Assembly: GCA_030151365.1 (NCBI GenBank)
Contig: JASLDW010000019.1
Span: 1 to 64,000 of the forward strand
Direction of reading: 5' to 3'
Origin: Lysobacter sp.
GTDB lineage: Bacteria; Pseudomonadota; Gammaproteobacteria; Xanthomonadales; Xanthomonadaceae
DNA: 64,000 nt
The notes below the pieces were generated by a model, which was not told the origin of the DNA, did no database searches, and saw only the letters and a program-made list of their open reading frames with translations. Of the stretch, positions 53,930-63,685 are shown piece after piece; the stretch's first letter is position 1, and every line of letters starts with the position of its first letter. The position numbers were made by a program, and so were the translations under genes.

Positions 53930-56900
53930 ATCAAAATTCCGACGGACACGAGGGCCACGACGCCAAACAGGCATCGGGCGGATTGATCGCACTGGCGACG
54001 CGCCGCCGCGTCACCGTCGCGATGTTCTGGGTGACGATGTTCCTGTTCGGCGTGATCGCGCTGGCGGCGCTCAAGGTCAACCTGCTGCCCGATCTCAGCT
54101 ACCCGACGCTCACCGTGCGCACCGATTACACCGGCGCGGCGCCGTCGGAAATCGAAACGTTGATCTCGCAGCCGTCGGAAGAAGCGCTGGGCGTGGTCAA
54201 GGGCCTGCGCAAGATGAAGTCGGTGTCGCGCACCGGCCAGAGCGACGTGGTGCTGGAATTCGCCTGGGGCACCAACATGGACCAGGCCAGCCTCGAAGTG
54301 CGCGACAAGATGGACGCGCTGCAATTGCCGCTGGACGCCAAGCGCCCGGTGCTGCTGCGCTTCAATCCGTCGACGCAGCCGATCGTGCGCATCGCGTTGG
54401 CGCCGAAGACCGCGCGTCCCGGCGCCGATGGCGTCGATACCCAGCTCGTCGGCCTGCGCCGTTATGCCGATGATGATTTGAAGAAGAAGCTGGAAACCGT
54501 TGCCGGCGTCGCCGCGGTGAAGGTGGCCGGTGGCCTCGAGGACGAAGTGCAGGTCGACATCGACCAGCGCAAGCTCGCGCAGCTCGGCCTCACCGCCGAT
54601 ACAGTGATCCAGCGCCTGCAGCAGGAGAACATCAATGTCTCCGGCGGTCGCCTGGAAGAGGGCAGCCAGCGTTATCTGGTGCGCACGGTCAACCAGTTCC
54701 CCAACATCGAGACCATCCGCAACCTGTTGCTGACGGTGCAGAGCGGCAGCTCGGGAAGCAACGACGCCACGCTGCGCTTCGCGCGCCTGGCGGCAAGCAG
54801 CGGTTCGGCGGAAATGATCGCCGCCGCTTCGGCGGCGCAGGGTGGCAGCAGTGGCACGGTGCCGATCCGCCTCGGCGACGTCGCGACGGTACGCCAGGGC
54901 TACAAGGAGCGCGAGGCGATTATCCGCCTCGAAGGCCGCGAAGCGGTCGAGCTGGCGATCTACAAGGAAGGCGACGCCAATACCGTCGCCACCGCCGATG
55001 CCCTGCAGAAGCGCCTCGATTCGATCAAGGGCGATCTGCCCAAGGACATGGACCTGCAGATCATCGACGACCAGTCGATCTTCATCCGCAACGCCATCCA
55101 TGACGTGAAGATGGACGCGGTGATCGGCGGCGCATTGGCCATCCTGATCATCTTCCTGTTCCTGCGCGACGGCTGGAGCACGTTCGTGATCTCGCTGTCG
55201 TTGCCGGTTTCGATCGTCTCGACCTTCTTTTTCATGGACCGGCTCGGTCTCAGCCTCAACGTGATGTCGCTCGGCGGCCTCGCGCTGGCGACGGGCCTGG
55301 TGGTGGACGACTCGATCGTGGTGCTGGAATCGATCGCCAAGGCGCGCGAACGCGGGCTCGGCATCGTCGATGCGGCGATCGCGGGAACGCGCGAAGTCGG
55401 CATGGCGGTCGTCGCCTCGACCCTGACCACGGTCGCGGTGTTCCTGCCGCTGGTGTTCGTGCAGGGCATCGCCGGCCAGCTGTTCCGCGACCAGGCGTTG
55501 ACCGTGGCGATCGCGGTGGCGACATCGCTGGTGGTGTCGATGACGCTGATCCCGATGCTGTCGTCGATCCGCGGCCGCAATCTCGACAGCTTCCCGGAAG
55601 AACCGCCGCATCCGCGGTGGGTTCCGCAGAAGGGCTGGCAGAAACCGTTCGCCTTCATCGGTCGCGCAGTGGGCTGGGTCGTGCGTTTCGTCGGCTACGG
55701 TTTCGCATGGATCGTGATGCGACTCTGGAACGGCCTGTCCGCCGTGGTCGGCCCGGTGATGCGCAAGGCCAGCGATCTCTCGATGGCGCCGTACGAGCGC
55801 GCCGAACGCGGCTACCTGCGCCTGTTGCCGGCGGCGTTGCAGCGCCCGGTGCTGGTGGTTGTCTTCGCGACCGCGGCGTTTGTCGGTGCCTTGCTGCTGG
55901 TGCCGCTGCTCGGCGCCGACCTGATTCCGCAGTTGGCGCAGGATCGCGTGGAGATGACCGCGAAGCTGCCGCCGGGCACGCCGCTGCGCATCACCGACGA
56001 CGTGCTGCACCAGGTCGCGACCGAGAATGCGAAGGTGGCGGGCGTGCGCCTGCGCTATGGCGTCAGCGGTACCGGCACGCGCCTCGATGCCAGCCCGACC
56101 GAGAGTGGCGAGAACATCGGCAAGCTCAGCATCGTGATGGAGAAGAGCGGCGACACCAAGGCCGAGGCCGCGGCGATCGATGCCTTCCGCAAGAGCATGG
56201 CCGGCCATCCCGGCGTGCAGGTCGATTTCGCCCGCCCCGAACTGTTCGCATTCGCACCGCCGCTGGAAATCGAGGTGCGCAGCGACAGCCTTGAGACGTT
56301 GAAGACGGCGGGACAGAAACTGGCGGCGATGCTGCGCAACAATCCGCACTACACCGACGTCAAGTCGAGCGTGGAGCAGGGCTTCCCGGAAATCCAGATC
56401 CGCTTCGACGCCGACCGCGCCGCCGCGCTCGGCCTGACCACGCGCCAGATCGCCGACGTGGTGGTGAACAAGGTGGCCGGCAACGTCGCCACGCGCTACA
56501 GCTTCCGCGATCGCAAGATCGACGTGCTGGTGCGCGCCAACGAGGCCGATCGCGGTTCGGTCGAGGCGATCCGCAACATCATCGTCAATCCCGGCAAGGG
56601 CGCGCCGGTGACGCTGGCCTCGGTCGCCGACGTGGTGCAGACCACCGGCCCCAGCGAGATCCATCGCGCCGACCAGCGTCGCGTCGCCATCGTTTCCGCC
56701 AACCTGTCCGGCATCGACCTCGGTGGCGCGGTGAAGGAAGTGCAGAAGATGGTCGCCGACGATCCGCTCGGCGCCGATGTCGGCATGCACATCGGCGGGC
56801 AGGGCGAGGAGCTCGGTGATTCCATCAAGTCGCTGCTGTTCGCCTTCGGCCTGGCGATCTTCTTGGTCTACCTGGTGATGGCCTCGCAGTTCGAATCGCT

Positions 56901-57408
56901 GCTGCATCCCTTCGTCATCCTCTTCACCATCCCGCTGGCATTGGTCGGCGCGGTGCTGGCGTTGTTCCTGACGCGCTCGCCGGTCTCGGTGGTGGTGTTC
57001 ATCGGCCTGATCCTGCTGGTCGGCCTGGTGGTGAAGAACGCCATCATCCTGATCGACAAGGTCAACCAATTGCGCGAGGAGGGCATGCCCAAGCAGCAGG
57101 CTTTGATCGAAGGCGCGCGTTCACGACTGCGCCCGATCATGATGACCACGCTGTGCACGCTGTTCGGCTTCCTGCCGCTGGCGCTGGCCTTCGGCGAGGG
57201 CGCGGAAGTGCGCAGCCCGATGGCGATCACGGTGATCGGCGGCCTGTTGGTATCGACGCTGCTGACGCTGGTGGTGATCCCGGTGGTGTACGACCGCCTC
57301 GACCGCCACGACGACGCCTTCTATCGCGAACGCGGCCGCCGCAGGCACGAAGCCCTCGACCTCGTCGAATCCGACGCCGTCGCGCCCGATCAAGAACCGG
57401 CTGCCTGA
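53926..57408 (+). CDS. RND efflux pump subunit (first of two)
   Basis: Inner-membrane HAE-type RND transporter of 1160 residues. It begins LIALATRRRVTVAMFWVTMF, with the typical LLPDLSYPTLTV, a proton-relay pair Asp461-Asp462 (VVDDSIVVLE) in helix 4, and duplicated porter domains. It is longer than the usual 1030-1050 residues because the linker between helices 6 and 7 (about 546-638) is enlarged by some 55 residues. An Ala/Ser-rich loop also lies near 275-305. It overlaps the adaptor by 4 bp and is followed 9 bp later by a second pump gene. No outer-membrane channel gene is present. Confidence 0.95.
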   Translation: MNQNSDGHEGHDAKQASGGLIALATRRRVTVAMFWVTMFLFGVIALAALKVNLLPDLSYPTLTVRTDYTGAAPSEIETLISQPSEEALGVVKGLRKMKSVSRTGQSDVVLEFAWGTNMDQASLEVRDKMDALQLPLDAKRPVLLRFNPSTQPIVRIALAPKTARPGADGVDTQLVGLRRYADDDLKKKLETVAGVAAVKVAGGLEDEVQVDIDQRKLAQLGLTADTVIQRLQQENINVSGGRLEEGSQRYLVRTVNQFPNIETIRNLLLTVQSGSSGSNDATLRFARLAASSGSAEMIAAASAAQGGSSGTVPIRLGDVATVRQGYKEREAIIRLEGREAVELAIYKEGDANTVATADALQKRLDSIKGDLPKDMDLQIIDDQSIFIRNAIHDVKMDAVIGGALAILIIFLFLRDGWSTFVISLSLPVSIVSTFFFMDRLGLSLNVMSLGGLALATGLVVDDSIVVLESIAKARERGLGIVDAAIAGTREVGMAVVASTLTTVAVFLPLVFVQGIAGQLFRDQALTVAIAVATSLVVSMTLIPMLSSIRGRNLDSFPEEPPHPRWVPQKGWQKPFAFIGRAVGWVVRFVGYGFAWIVMRLWNGLSAVVGPVMRKASDLSMAPYERAERGYLRLLPAALQRPVLVVVFATAAFVGALLLVPLLGADLIPQLAQDRVEMTAKLPPGTPLRITDDVLHQVATENAKVAGVRLRYGVSGTGTRLDASPTESGENIGKLSIVMEKSGDTKAEAAAIDAFRKSMAGHPGVQVDFARPELFAFAPPLEIEVRSDSLETLKTAGQKLAAMLRNNPHYTDVKSSVEQGFPEIQIRFDADRAAALGLTTRQIADVVVNKVAGNVATRYSFRDRKIDVLVRANEADRGSVEAIRNIIVNPGKGAPVTLASVADVVQTTGPSEIHRADQRRVAIVSANLSGIDLGGAVKEVQKMVADDPLGADVGMHIGGQGEELGDSIKSLLFAFGLAIFLVYLVMASQFESLLHPFVILFTIPLALVGAVLALFLTRSPVSVVVFIGLILLVGLVVKNAIILIDKVNQLREEGMPKQQALIEGARSRLRPIMMTTLCTLFGFLPLALAFGEGAEVRSPMAITVIGGLLVSTLLTLVVIPVVYDRLDRHDDAFYRERGRRRHEALDLVESDAVAPDQEPAA

Positions 57409-57417
57409 GGACGCACG

Positions 57418-60400
57418 ATGACGCTTGCCGAACTCAGCATCAAGCGCCCCGTCAGCACGATCATGCTGTTCGTGTCGCTGGTGGTCGTGGGCCTGATCGC
57501 CGCGGTGCGCCTGCCGCTGGAATCGATGCCGGAAATGACGGCGCCCTTCATGTTCGTGCAGTTGCCCTATGCGGGATCGACGCCCGAGGAAGTGGAGCGC
57601 AACGTGTTGCGCCCGGCGGAGGAAGCGTTGGGCACGATGAGCGGCATCAAGTCGATCAACGGCCGCGCCAATGCCGATGGCGCGCAGTTGATGGTGTGGT
57701 TCACCGATTGGGGGCGCGACGTCGCGATCGCGGCGGCCGATGCTCGCCAGCGACTGGACGCCGCGCGCGACCAGTTTCCCGACGATTTCCAGCGGTATTT
57801 CGTCTGGCGCTGGTCGACCAACGACCAGTCGGCGATGACGATCCGCCTCACCAGCAAGCAGGGCGACCTGCGCACCCAGGCCGACCGCATCGATCGCGAC
57901 TTCAAGCGCCAGCTCGAACGCCTGCCCGGTGTCGCCCGGGTCGAAGTCGACGGCATTCCCCAGATGGAGGTCGAGATCGCGCTGCATCCCGACCGCCTGA
58001 CCGCGGCCGGCGTCGCGCTGAACGAGCTCGTCACCCGCATGCAGTCGGCAAACTTCGCGGTCTCCGCCGGCGAGATCGAGGACGGCGGCATGCGCCTGCG
58101 CGTGCAACCGATTGGCGAGCTGCGCAACCTTCAGCAACTGCGCGACATGCCGGTCAATTCCAAGGGCATCCGCCTTGGCGACATCGCCGACGTCGGACTC
58201 AAGCCCAAGCGCATGGATTACGCGCGCATCATCGACGGACGTCCCGCGGTCGCCATCGACGTCTACAAGGAGCGCACCGCCAACCTGGTGGACATGAGCA
58301 AGGTGGTGCGCGCCAAGCTCGACGAGATCAAGGCCTCGGGCAACGCGCGCGGCATCGACATGGAGGTCGTCGATGACGCCGGACAGGGCGTGATCAGCTC
58401 GCTGTCGGCGCTGGCGGAAGCGGGCGCGATCGGCCTCGTGCTGTCGATCACCGTGCTGTTCTTCTTCCTGCGGCACTGGCCGTCGACGCTGATGGTGACG
58501 CTGGCGATTCCGATCTGCTTCATCATGACGCTCGGCTTCATGTACTTCTCCGGCGTCACCCTCAACATCCTGTCGATGATGGGGCTGTTGCTGGCGATCG
58601 GCATGCTGGTCGACAACGCGGTCGTGGTGGTGGAATCGATCTACCAGGAGCGCGAGCGCCATCCCGACAACCCGCGCTATGCCTCGATCATCGGCACCAA
58701 GCACGTCGCCATTGCGCTGACCGCCGGTACGCTTTGCCACTGCATCGTGTTCCTGCCGAACATGTTCGGCACCCGCAACATGCTGACCATCCAGCTGTCG
58801 CAGATCGCCATCACCATCACCGTATCGTTGCTGGCGTCGTGGCTCGTCGCGGTGAGCCTGATCCCGATGCTGTCGGCGCGCCTGAAGACGCCGCCGGCGG
58901 TGGCGTCGCACAAGGGCATCATCCCGCGCATGCAGGCCCGTTACGCCAGGTTCCTGCGCTGGACCCTGGAACATCGTGGCGCCAGTGTCGCCGGTATCCT
59001 GCTGGTGATCGCCATCAGCATCGTGCCGATGATGCTGTCGAAGAAGAGCATGATGGACGCGCAGGATCCCGATCGCGTCGACATCTTCTACCAGTGGAAC
59101 GGCGCCTACACCAAGGACCAGATGGGCGACGAAATCGCCAAGGTCGAGCGCTACGTCAACGCCAACCGCCAGCGCTTCCACGTGAAGCAGCTGAACTCGC
59201 GCTGGGGCGAGCAGGGCTGGGCCCGCACCACGATCCGCCTCGACGTCAAGGATCCCAAGCTGGTCACCCAGATCGAGGAAGACGTGCGCAAGGGCATGCC
59301 GAAGTCCGCGCGCGCGCGCATCGGCATCGGCAACCAGCAACAGGACACCGGGCAACAGGGCGTCAGCGTCAACCTGCTGGGCGATTCCGGCCAGGGCCTG
59401 AAGGATCTCGCCAACGACATGTTGCCGGTGCTGGCGCGCCAGCCGGAACTCCGCGACGTCCGCATCGATTCCGGCGACCAGAACAGCGAGCTGACCATCA
59501 GCGTCGACCGCGCGCGCGCCGCGGCATATGGCTTCAGTTCCAGCGATGTCGCCAAGTACGTCGGCATGGCCTTGCGCGGCTCCAACCTGCGCGAATTCCA
59601 GCGCGACCAGAAGCAGATCCCGGTGACGGTACGCTTCGCCGGTGCCGAGCAGTCGCGGATCGAGGACCTGCAGGGCTTCATGGTGCAGGCCGCCGACGGA
59701 CGGCAGGTCCCGTTGATGGCGATGGTCGATGCGCGCGTTTCGCCGTCGGCCAACCAGATCCAGCGCAGCGATCGCCAGACGTCGCTGAAGATCCAGGCCA
59801 ATGTCGCGCCCGGCAGCACAGGCGAAAAGGCGCATGCGGCCATCGAGCGCGTGTTCAAGGCGACCTCGTTCCCGCCCGGCTACAGCTACTCGTTCAAGAG
59901 CGGCAACGGCTTCCAGGGCGGCGACGAGATGATGAGCCAGATGATGTTCAACCTGCTGATCGCCGTGATCATGATCTACATCGTGATGGCCGCGGTGTTC
60001 GAATCGCTGCTGTTCCCGGCGGCGATCATGAGCGGCGTGGTGTTCTCGATCTTCGGCGTGTTCTGGGCGATGTTCCTGACCGGCACCACCTTCAACATCA
60101 TGGCCTTCATCGGCATCCTGGTGCTGATGGGCGTGGTGGTGAACAACGGCATCGTGATGATCGAGCACATCAACAACCGGCGACGCAGCGGCATGTCGCG
60201 GACCGACGCGCTGGTGGAGGGCAGCAAGGAACGCCTGCGTCCGATCCTGATGACGATGGGCACGGCGATCCTGGCGATGGTGCCGATCGCGGTCTCCAAC
60301 ACGCAGATCGCCGGCGATGGCCCGCCCTACAACCCGATGGCGCGCGCTATCGCCGGCGGCCTCGCATTCTCGACGCTGGTCAGCCTGCTGTTCCTGCCGA

Positions 60401-60516
60401 CGATCTACGCGATCCTCGACGACTGGCGCGCGGCGACAGCACGCACCTGGCGTCGTGCGCGACAGTGGCGGCGTGGTGGTGCTTCTTCGGTGGCAATGCC
60501 CGCGGCGGGTGAGTAA
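57418..60516 (+). CDS. RND efflux pump subunit (second of two)
   Basis: RND transporter of 1032 residues, starting TLAELSIKRPVSTIMLFVSL. Helix 4 carries Asp399-Asn400 (LVDNAVVVVE) in place of the Asp-Asp pair of AcrB, a variant known in other RND branches. The protein is clearly diverged from the first subunit, so the pair is not a recent duplication. One adaptor with two different pumps recalls MdtABC and MuxABC, which work as mixed trimers; a mixed assembly here is inference. The stop abuts that of the convergent TraB-family gene. Confidence 0.95.
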   Translation: MTLAELSIKRPVSTIMLFVSLVVVGLIAAVRLPLESMPEMTAPFMFVQLPYAGSTPEEVERNVLRPAEEALGTMSGIKSINGRANADGAQLMVWFTDWGRDVAIAAADARQRLDAARDQFPDDFQRYFVWRWSTNDQSAMTIRLTSKQGDLRTQADRIDRDFKRQLERLPGVARVEVDGIPQMEVEIALHPDRLTAAGVALNELVTRMQSANFAVSAGEIEDGGMRLRVQPIGELRNLQQLRDMPVNSKGIRLGDIADVGLKPKRMDYARIIDGRPAVAIDVYKERTANLVDMSKVVRAKLDEIKASGNARGIDMEVVDDAGQGVISSLSALAEAGAIGLVLSITVLFFFLRHWPSTLMVTLAIPICFIMTLGFMYFSGVTLNILSMMGLLLAIGMLVDNAVVVVESIYQERERHPDNPRYASIIGTKHVAIALTAGTLCHCIVFLPNMFGTRNMLTIQLSQIAITITVSLLASWLVAVSLIPMLSARLKTPPAVASHKGIIPRMQARYARFLRWTLEHRGASVAGILLVIAISIVPMMLSKKSMMDAQDPDRVDIFYQWNGAYTKDQMGDEIAKVERYVNANRQRFHVKQLNSRWGEQGWARTTIRLDVKDPKLVTQIEEDVRKGMPKSARARIGIGNQQQDTGQQGVSVNLLGDSGQGLKDLANDMLPVLARQPELRDVRIDSGDQNSELTISVDRARAAAYGFSSSDVAKYVGMALRGSNLREFQRDQKQIPVTVRFAGAEQSRIEDLQGFMVQAADGRQVPLMAMVDARVSPSANQIQRSDRQTSLKIQANVAPGSTGEKAHAAIERVFKATSFPPGYSYSFKSGNGFQGGDEMMSQMMFNLLIAVIMIYIVMAAVFESLLFPAAIMSGVVFSIFGVFWAMFLTGTTFNIMAFIGILVLMGVVVNNGIVMIEHINNRRRSGMSRTDALVEGSKERLRPILMTMGTAILAMVPIAVSNTQIAGDGPPYNPMARAIAGGLAFSTLVSLLFLPTIYAILDDWRAATARTWRRARQWRRGGASSVAMPAAGE

Positions 60517-61731
60517 TCAACCCACCAGGTGGCGGGCGCCGTTGGCGATCGCGATCCACTCTCCGGCAATCGTGCCGAAATTGGTCAGCATGAAGACCAG
60601 GATCACCCGGCACACGCGGTTGTGGTACCAGCCGCGCAAGGTTTGCGCATCGTCGCGCAAGGCGAGGAAATCGGCGTAGGTGGGTCGCACCAGGCGCACT
60701 TGCGCGAACGCCGCGAAGATGCCCGAGCTCAGTCCCGGCGGACGGAACGGCTTGAGCGGCGCCATGATCGTCGCCGCCAAGGTGGCCAGCGGATGGGCGA
60801 GGGCGATGATGCCGCCGAGGGCGGTCAGGCCCGCGGTCCACATGATCCATTGCAGCACCAGCTGCTTGCCGAGCGCGGCGCCGCCGTGCATGAAGCCCCA
60901 GGCGAAGCCGCCGAGGATCAACGCGGTGAGTGCGATCGAAAACCACGGGATGCGCTTCTTCTTGTTGCTCGCCGACAATTCCTCGATCAACGCGGTCGGT
61001 TCGCGCGTGTCGTTGGCCAGGTAGTTGGCGATGCCCTTCAGGTGCCCGGCGCCGACCACGGCGAGCACGTGCTTCGACGTATCGGCGGTTTCGCGCAGGC
61101 GGGCCGCCATGTACTGGTCGCGCTCGTCGATCAAGGCCGAATACAACGCCGGCGAGCCGCTGGCGAATTCGCCGAAGCTCGACTCCAGCATGTCGCCTTC
61201 CTTCAGGCCCTCGATCTGGTCGGGTGACACCTCGTCGTCGACGAACAATGACGCGGCGATGCCCGAGCCGATCTTCATCCGCTGCCAGAAGCCGAGCTTG
61301 TGCATCGCGCGGCGGAAGGTCTGGCCGACATCGCGATCGATCAGGTTCATCGGCAGGTCGCGCGCGATCGCCTCGTTGGCGGCGGTCTTGAGTTCCGCGC
61401 CCGGTTCGATGCCCAGCTGTTCGGCAAGGCGGCGCTGGTAGGCTGCGAGCCCGAGGTTGGCGGCGAACATCGCCAGCTTGCGCTCCTTGATCACCTTGAC
61501 CAGGTCGAGCCTGGCCAGCGCATCGGGATCGTTCAGCGCCTTGTAGCGCTGTTCGTCGAGCTCGACCGCGACACCATCGAATTCGCCGCTGGCGACTGCT
61601 GCGCGCACGGCATCGACGCTGGTCTTCGAGACATGCGCGGTGCCGAGCAGGGTGTAGCGGACGCCGTCGCGTTCGACTTCGGCGTGCGGCTGGGCGCGCC
61701 AATCGACGTTGGAAGAGATGTCTTCAGTCAT
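60517..61731 (-). CDS. TraB/PrgY-family membrane protein
   Basis: Protein of 404 residues. The N-terminal TraB domain shows YTLLGTAHVSKTSVDAV with the GTAHV metal-type motif, FDGVAVELDEQRY and VVGAGHLKGI. Three or four hydrophobic helices occupy about 265-400. The fold resembles the EreA/ChaN/GumN/Tiki group, in which some members are metalloproteases. The function in bacteria is unknown apart from pheromone control by Enterococcus TraB/PrgY. It lies 6 bp downstream of aguB, so it may be in that operon. Confidence 0.88.
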   Translation of the reverse strand: MTEDISSNVDWRAQPHAEVERDGVRYTLLGTAHVSKTSVDAVRAAVASGEFDGVAVELDEQRYKALNDPDALARLDLVKVIKERKLAMFAANLGLAAYQRRLAEQLGIEPGAELKTAANEAIARDLPMNLIDRDVGQTFRRAMHKLGFWQRMKIGSGIAASLFVDDEVSPDQIEGLKEGDMLESSFGEFASGSPALYSALIDERDQYMAARLRETADTSKHVLAVVGAGHLKGIANYLANDTREPTALIEELSASNKKKRIPWFSIALTALILGGFAWGFMHGGAALGKQLVLQWIMWTAGLTALGGIIALAHPLATLAATIMAPLKPFRPPGLSSGIFAAFAQVRLVRPTYADFLALRDDAQTLRGWYHNRVCRVILVFMLTNFGTIAGEWIAIANGARHLVG

Positions 61732-61737
61732 TCGGAA

Positions 61738-62622
61738 TCAGTCGCGATAGCGCTTCAGCAAATCGCCATACGCGTCGATGCGGCGATCGCGCAGGAACGG
61801 CCAGATGCGGCGCACGTGCTCGCTGCGTTCCATGTCGACTTCGGCGAGCAACAGGGTCGGGTCGGTGCCGGCTTCGGCAACGAATTCGCCCTGCGGCCCG
61901 AGGATGTGGCTGTTGCCCCAGAACCGGATGCCGGATGCGCCGAGCGGCGAGGGTTCGTGGCCGACGCGGTTGCAGCTCAGCACCGGCAATCCGTTGGCGA
62001 CGGCGTGGCCGCGATGCGACAACACCCAGGCATCGCGCTGGCGCGTCTTCTCGGCATCGTCGTCGTCGGGGTCCCAGCCGATCGCGGTCGGGTACAGCAG
62101 CAGATCAGCGCCGGCCAACGCCATCAGGCGCGCGGCTTCCGGATACCACTGGTCCCAGCACACCAGCACGCCGAGACGGCCGACCGAGGTGTCGATCGGT
62201 TCGAAGCCGAGATCGCCCGGGGTGAAGTAGAACTTCTCGTAGAAGCCGGGATCGTCCGGGATGTGCATCTTGCGGTATTTGCCGGCGGTCGAACCGTCGG
62301 CGTCGAACACGACCGCGGTGTTGTGGTACAGGCCGGTCGCGCGCTTCTCGAACAGCGAACTCACCAGCACCACGCCGTGCTGCTTGGCCAGCTTGCCGAG
62401 GCGTTCGGTGCTGGGGCCGGGGATCGGTTCGGCGAGATCAAACTCGTGCACCGATTCGTGCTGGCAGAAGTAGGGGCCATTGTGCAGCTCCTGCAGCAAT
62501 ACCAGCTTCGCACCCTGGCGCGCGGCTTCGGCGACGCGTTCCTCGATGACGGCGAGATTCGCCGCGGCATCACCGTGGTTGCGTTCCTGGACGAGGGCGA
62601 CGGGCAGTGTCTTGGTCTTCAT
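61738..62622 (-). CDS. aguB: N-carbamoylputrescine amidase
   Basis: Nitrilase-fold enzyme of 294 residues hydrolysing N-carbamoylputrescine to putrescine, CO2 and ammonia. The catalytic triad regions are visible: LLQELHNGPYFCQ holding Glu, YRKMHIPDDPGFYEK with Lys, and the nucleophile in VLVCWDQWYPEAARL (about residue 155). The match with plant and Pseudomonas AguB is strong. It lies 9 bp downstream of aguA. Confidence 0.95.
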   Translation of the reverse strand: MKTKTLPVALVQERNHGDAAANLAVIEERVAEAARQGAKLVLLQELHNGPYFCQHESVHEFDLAEPIPGPSTERLGKLAKQHGVVLVSSLFEKRATGLYHNTAVVFDADGSTAGKYRKMHIPDDPGFYEKFYFTPGDLGFEPIDTSVGRLGVLVCWDQWYPEAARLMALAGADLLLYPTAIGWDPDDDDAEKTRQRDAWVLSHRGHAVANGLPVLSCNRVGHEPSPLGASGIRFWGNSHILGPQGEFVAEAGTDPTLLLAEVDMERSEHVRRIWPFLRDRRIDAYGDLLKRYRD

Positions 62623-62631
62623 GCCGGCATT

Positions 62632-63678
62632 CTAGGCCAGCAGTCCTTCCGGAAGCTGCATCGTCAGACAATGGAGGCTGCCGTTCTGCCAGATGATCGG
62701 CCGGCAATCCACCTGCACGATCTCGCGTCCCGGGAACGCCTGCGCCAGCACTTCGGCAGCCTTGGCGTCGGCGGGATCGCCATAGCTCGGCATCAGCACC
62801 GCGCCATTGACGATCAGGAAGTTGGCATAGCTCGCGGCGAGGCGACGCGGGTTGCCTTCTTCGTCGGTGTCGAGGACTGGCTGCGCCCAGGGCAGAGGAA
62901 ACAATCGATACGGCTTGCCTTCGGCGGTACGCAGCGCGGCGATCTCGTCGGCCATCGCCTTCAAGTCGGCGTAATGCGAATCGCTTTCGTCGTCACAGGC
63001 CTGGAACACGATGGCGTCATCCGGCGCGAAGCGCGCCAGCGTATCGATGTGGGCGTCGGTGTCGTCGCCCTCCAGCTGGCCGTGGTCGAGCCATAGCACG
63101 CGCTCCTGATGCAGCCAGCTGGACAGTTTCGTGGTCAGCTCTTCGCGGCTGGCGTCGGGATGGCGCAGGCGCAGGCATTCCCAGGTCGTCAGCAGGGTGC
63201 CGACGCCATCGGTCTCGATCGCCCCGCCTTCCAGTGCGAACGGAATCTCGTCGCGCGTCGCATTCGCGAACACCTTGTGTTCGTCGAGCGTGCGCACCAG
63301 CTGGTCGTCGGCGCTGGCTTCGAACTTGCCGCCCCAGCCGGTGAAGCGGAAATCGAGCAGGTCGAAACGATCTCCATTGCGCAACGTGATCGGGCCACTG
63401 TCGCGCAGCCAGGTGTCGTCGTAGGGTGCCCCGACGAAGCGCACGCGCGCCATGTCGATGCGGTTGCTGCGCAACCGCGCTTCCGCATAGGCCTCGATGT
63501 CGTCGTCGGCGACGATGACCACCACCGGCTGGAAGCGGGTGATCGCCTCGACCAGCTTGATATAGGTGTCCTCGACTTCGCCCAGACGCGGCGCCCAGTC
63601 GGTCCCGGCGGTCGGCCACGCGATCAGGACCGCCGATTGGGGTTCCCACTCGGCGGGGAAGCGCACTGCATTCGTCAT
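62632..63678 (-). CDS. aguA: Agmatine deiminase
   Basis: Enzyme of 348 residues converting agmatine to N-carbamoylputrescine, the step before AguB. Typical segments are WPTAGTDWAPRLGEVEDTYI, DTWLRDSGPI, ALEGGAIETDG, and the C-terminal nucleophilic Cys in NGSLHCLTMQLPE. The pair makes putrescine from arginine-derived agmatine, so a SpeA-type arginine decarboxylase is expected elsewhere. Confidence 0.95.
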   Translation of the reverse strand: MTNAVRFPAEWEPQSAVLIAWPTAGTDWAPRLGEVEDTYIKLVEAITRFQPVVVIVADDDIEAYAEARLRSNRIDMARVRFVGAPYDDTWLRDSGPITLRNGDRFDLLDFRFTGWGGKFEASADDQLVRTLDEHKVFANATRDEIPFALEGGAIETDGVGTLLTTWECLRLRHPDASREELTTKLSSWLHQERVLWLDHGQLEGDDTDAHIDTLARFAPDDAIVFQACDDESDSHYADLKAMADEIAALRTAEGKPYRLFPLPWAQPVLDTDEEGNPRRLAASYANFLIVNGAVLMPSYGDPADAKAAEVLAQAFPGREIVQVDCRPIIWQNGSLHCLTMQLPEGLLA

Positions 63679-63685
63679 GGATGCC

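Noticed and set aside
53773..57069. Open frame of about 1100 codons on the minus strand opposite the first RND pump
   Set aside because: It is antisense to a clear RND gene, with His/Asp/Arg/Gln-rich sequence and no start context.
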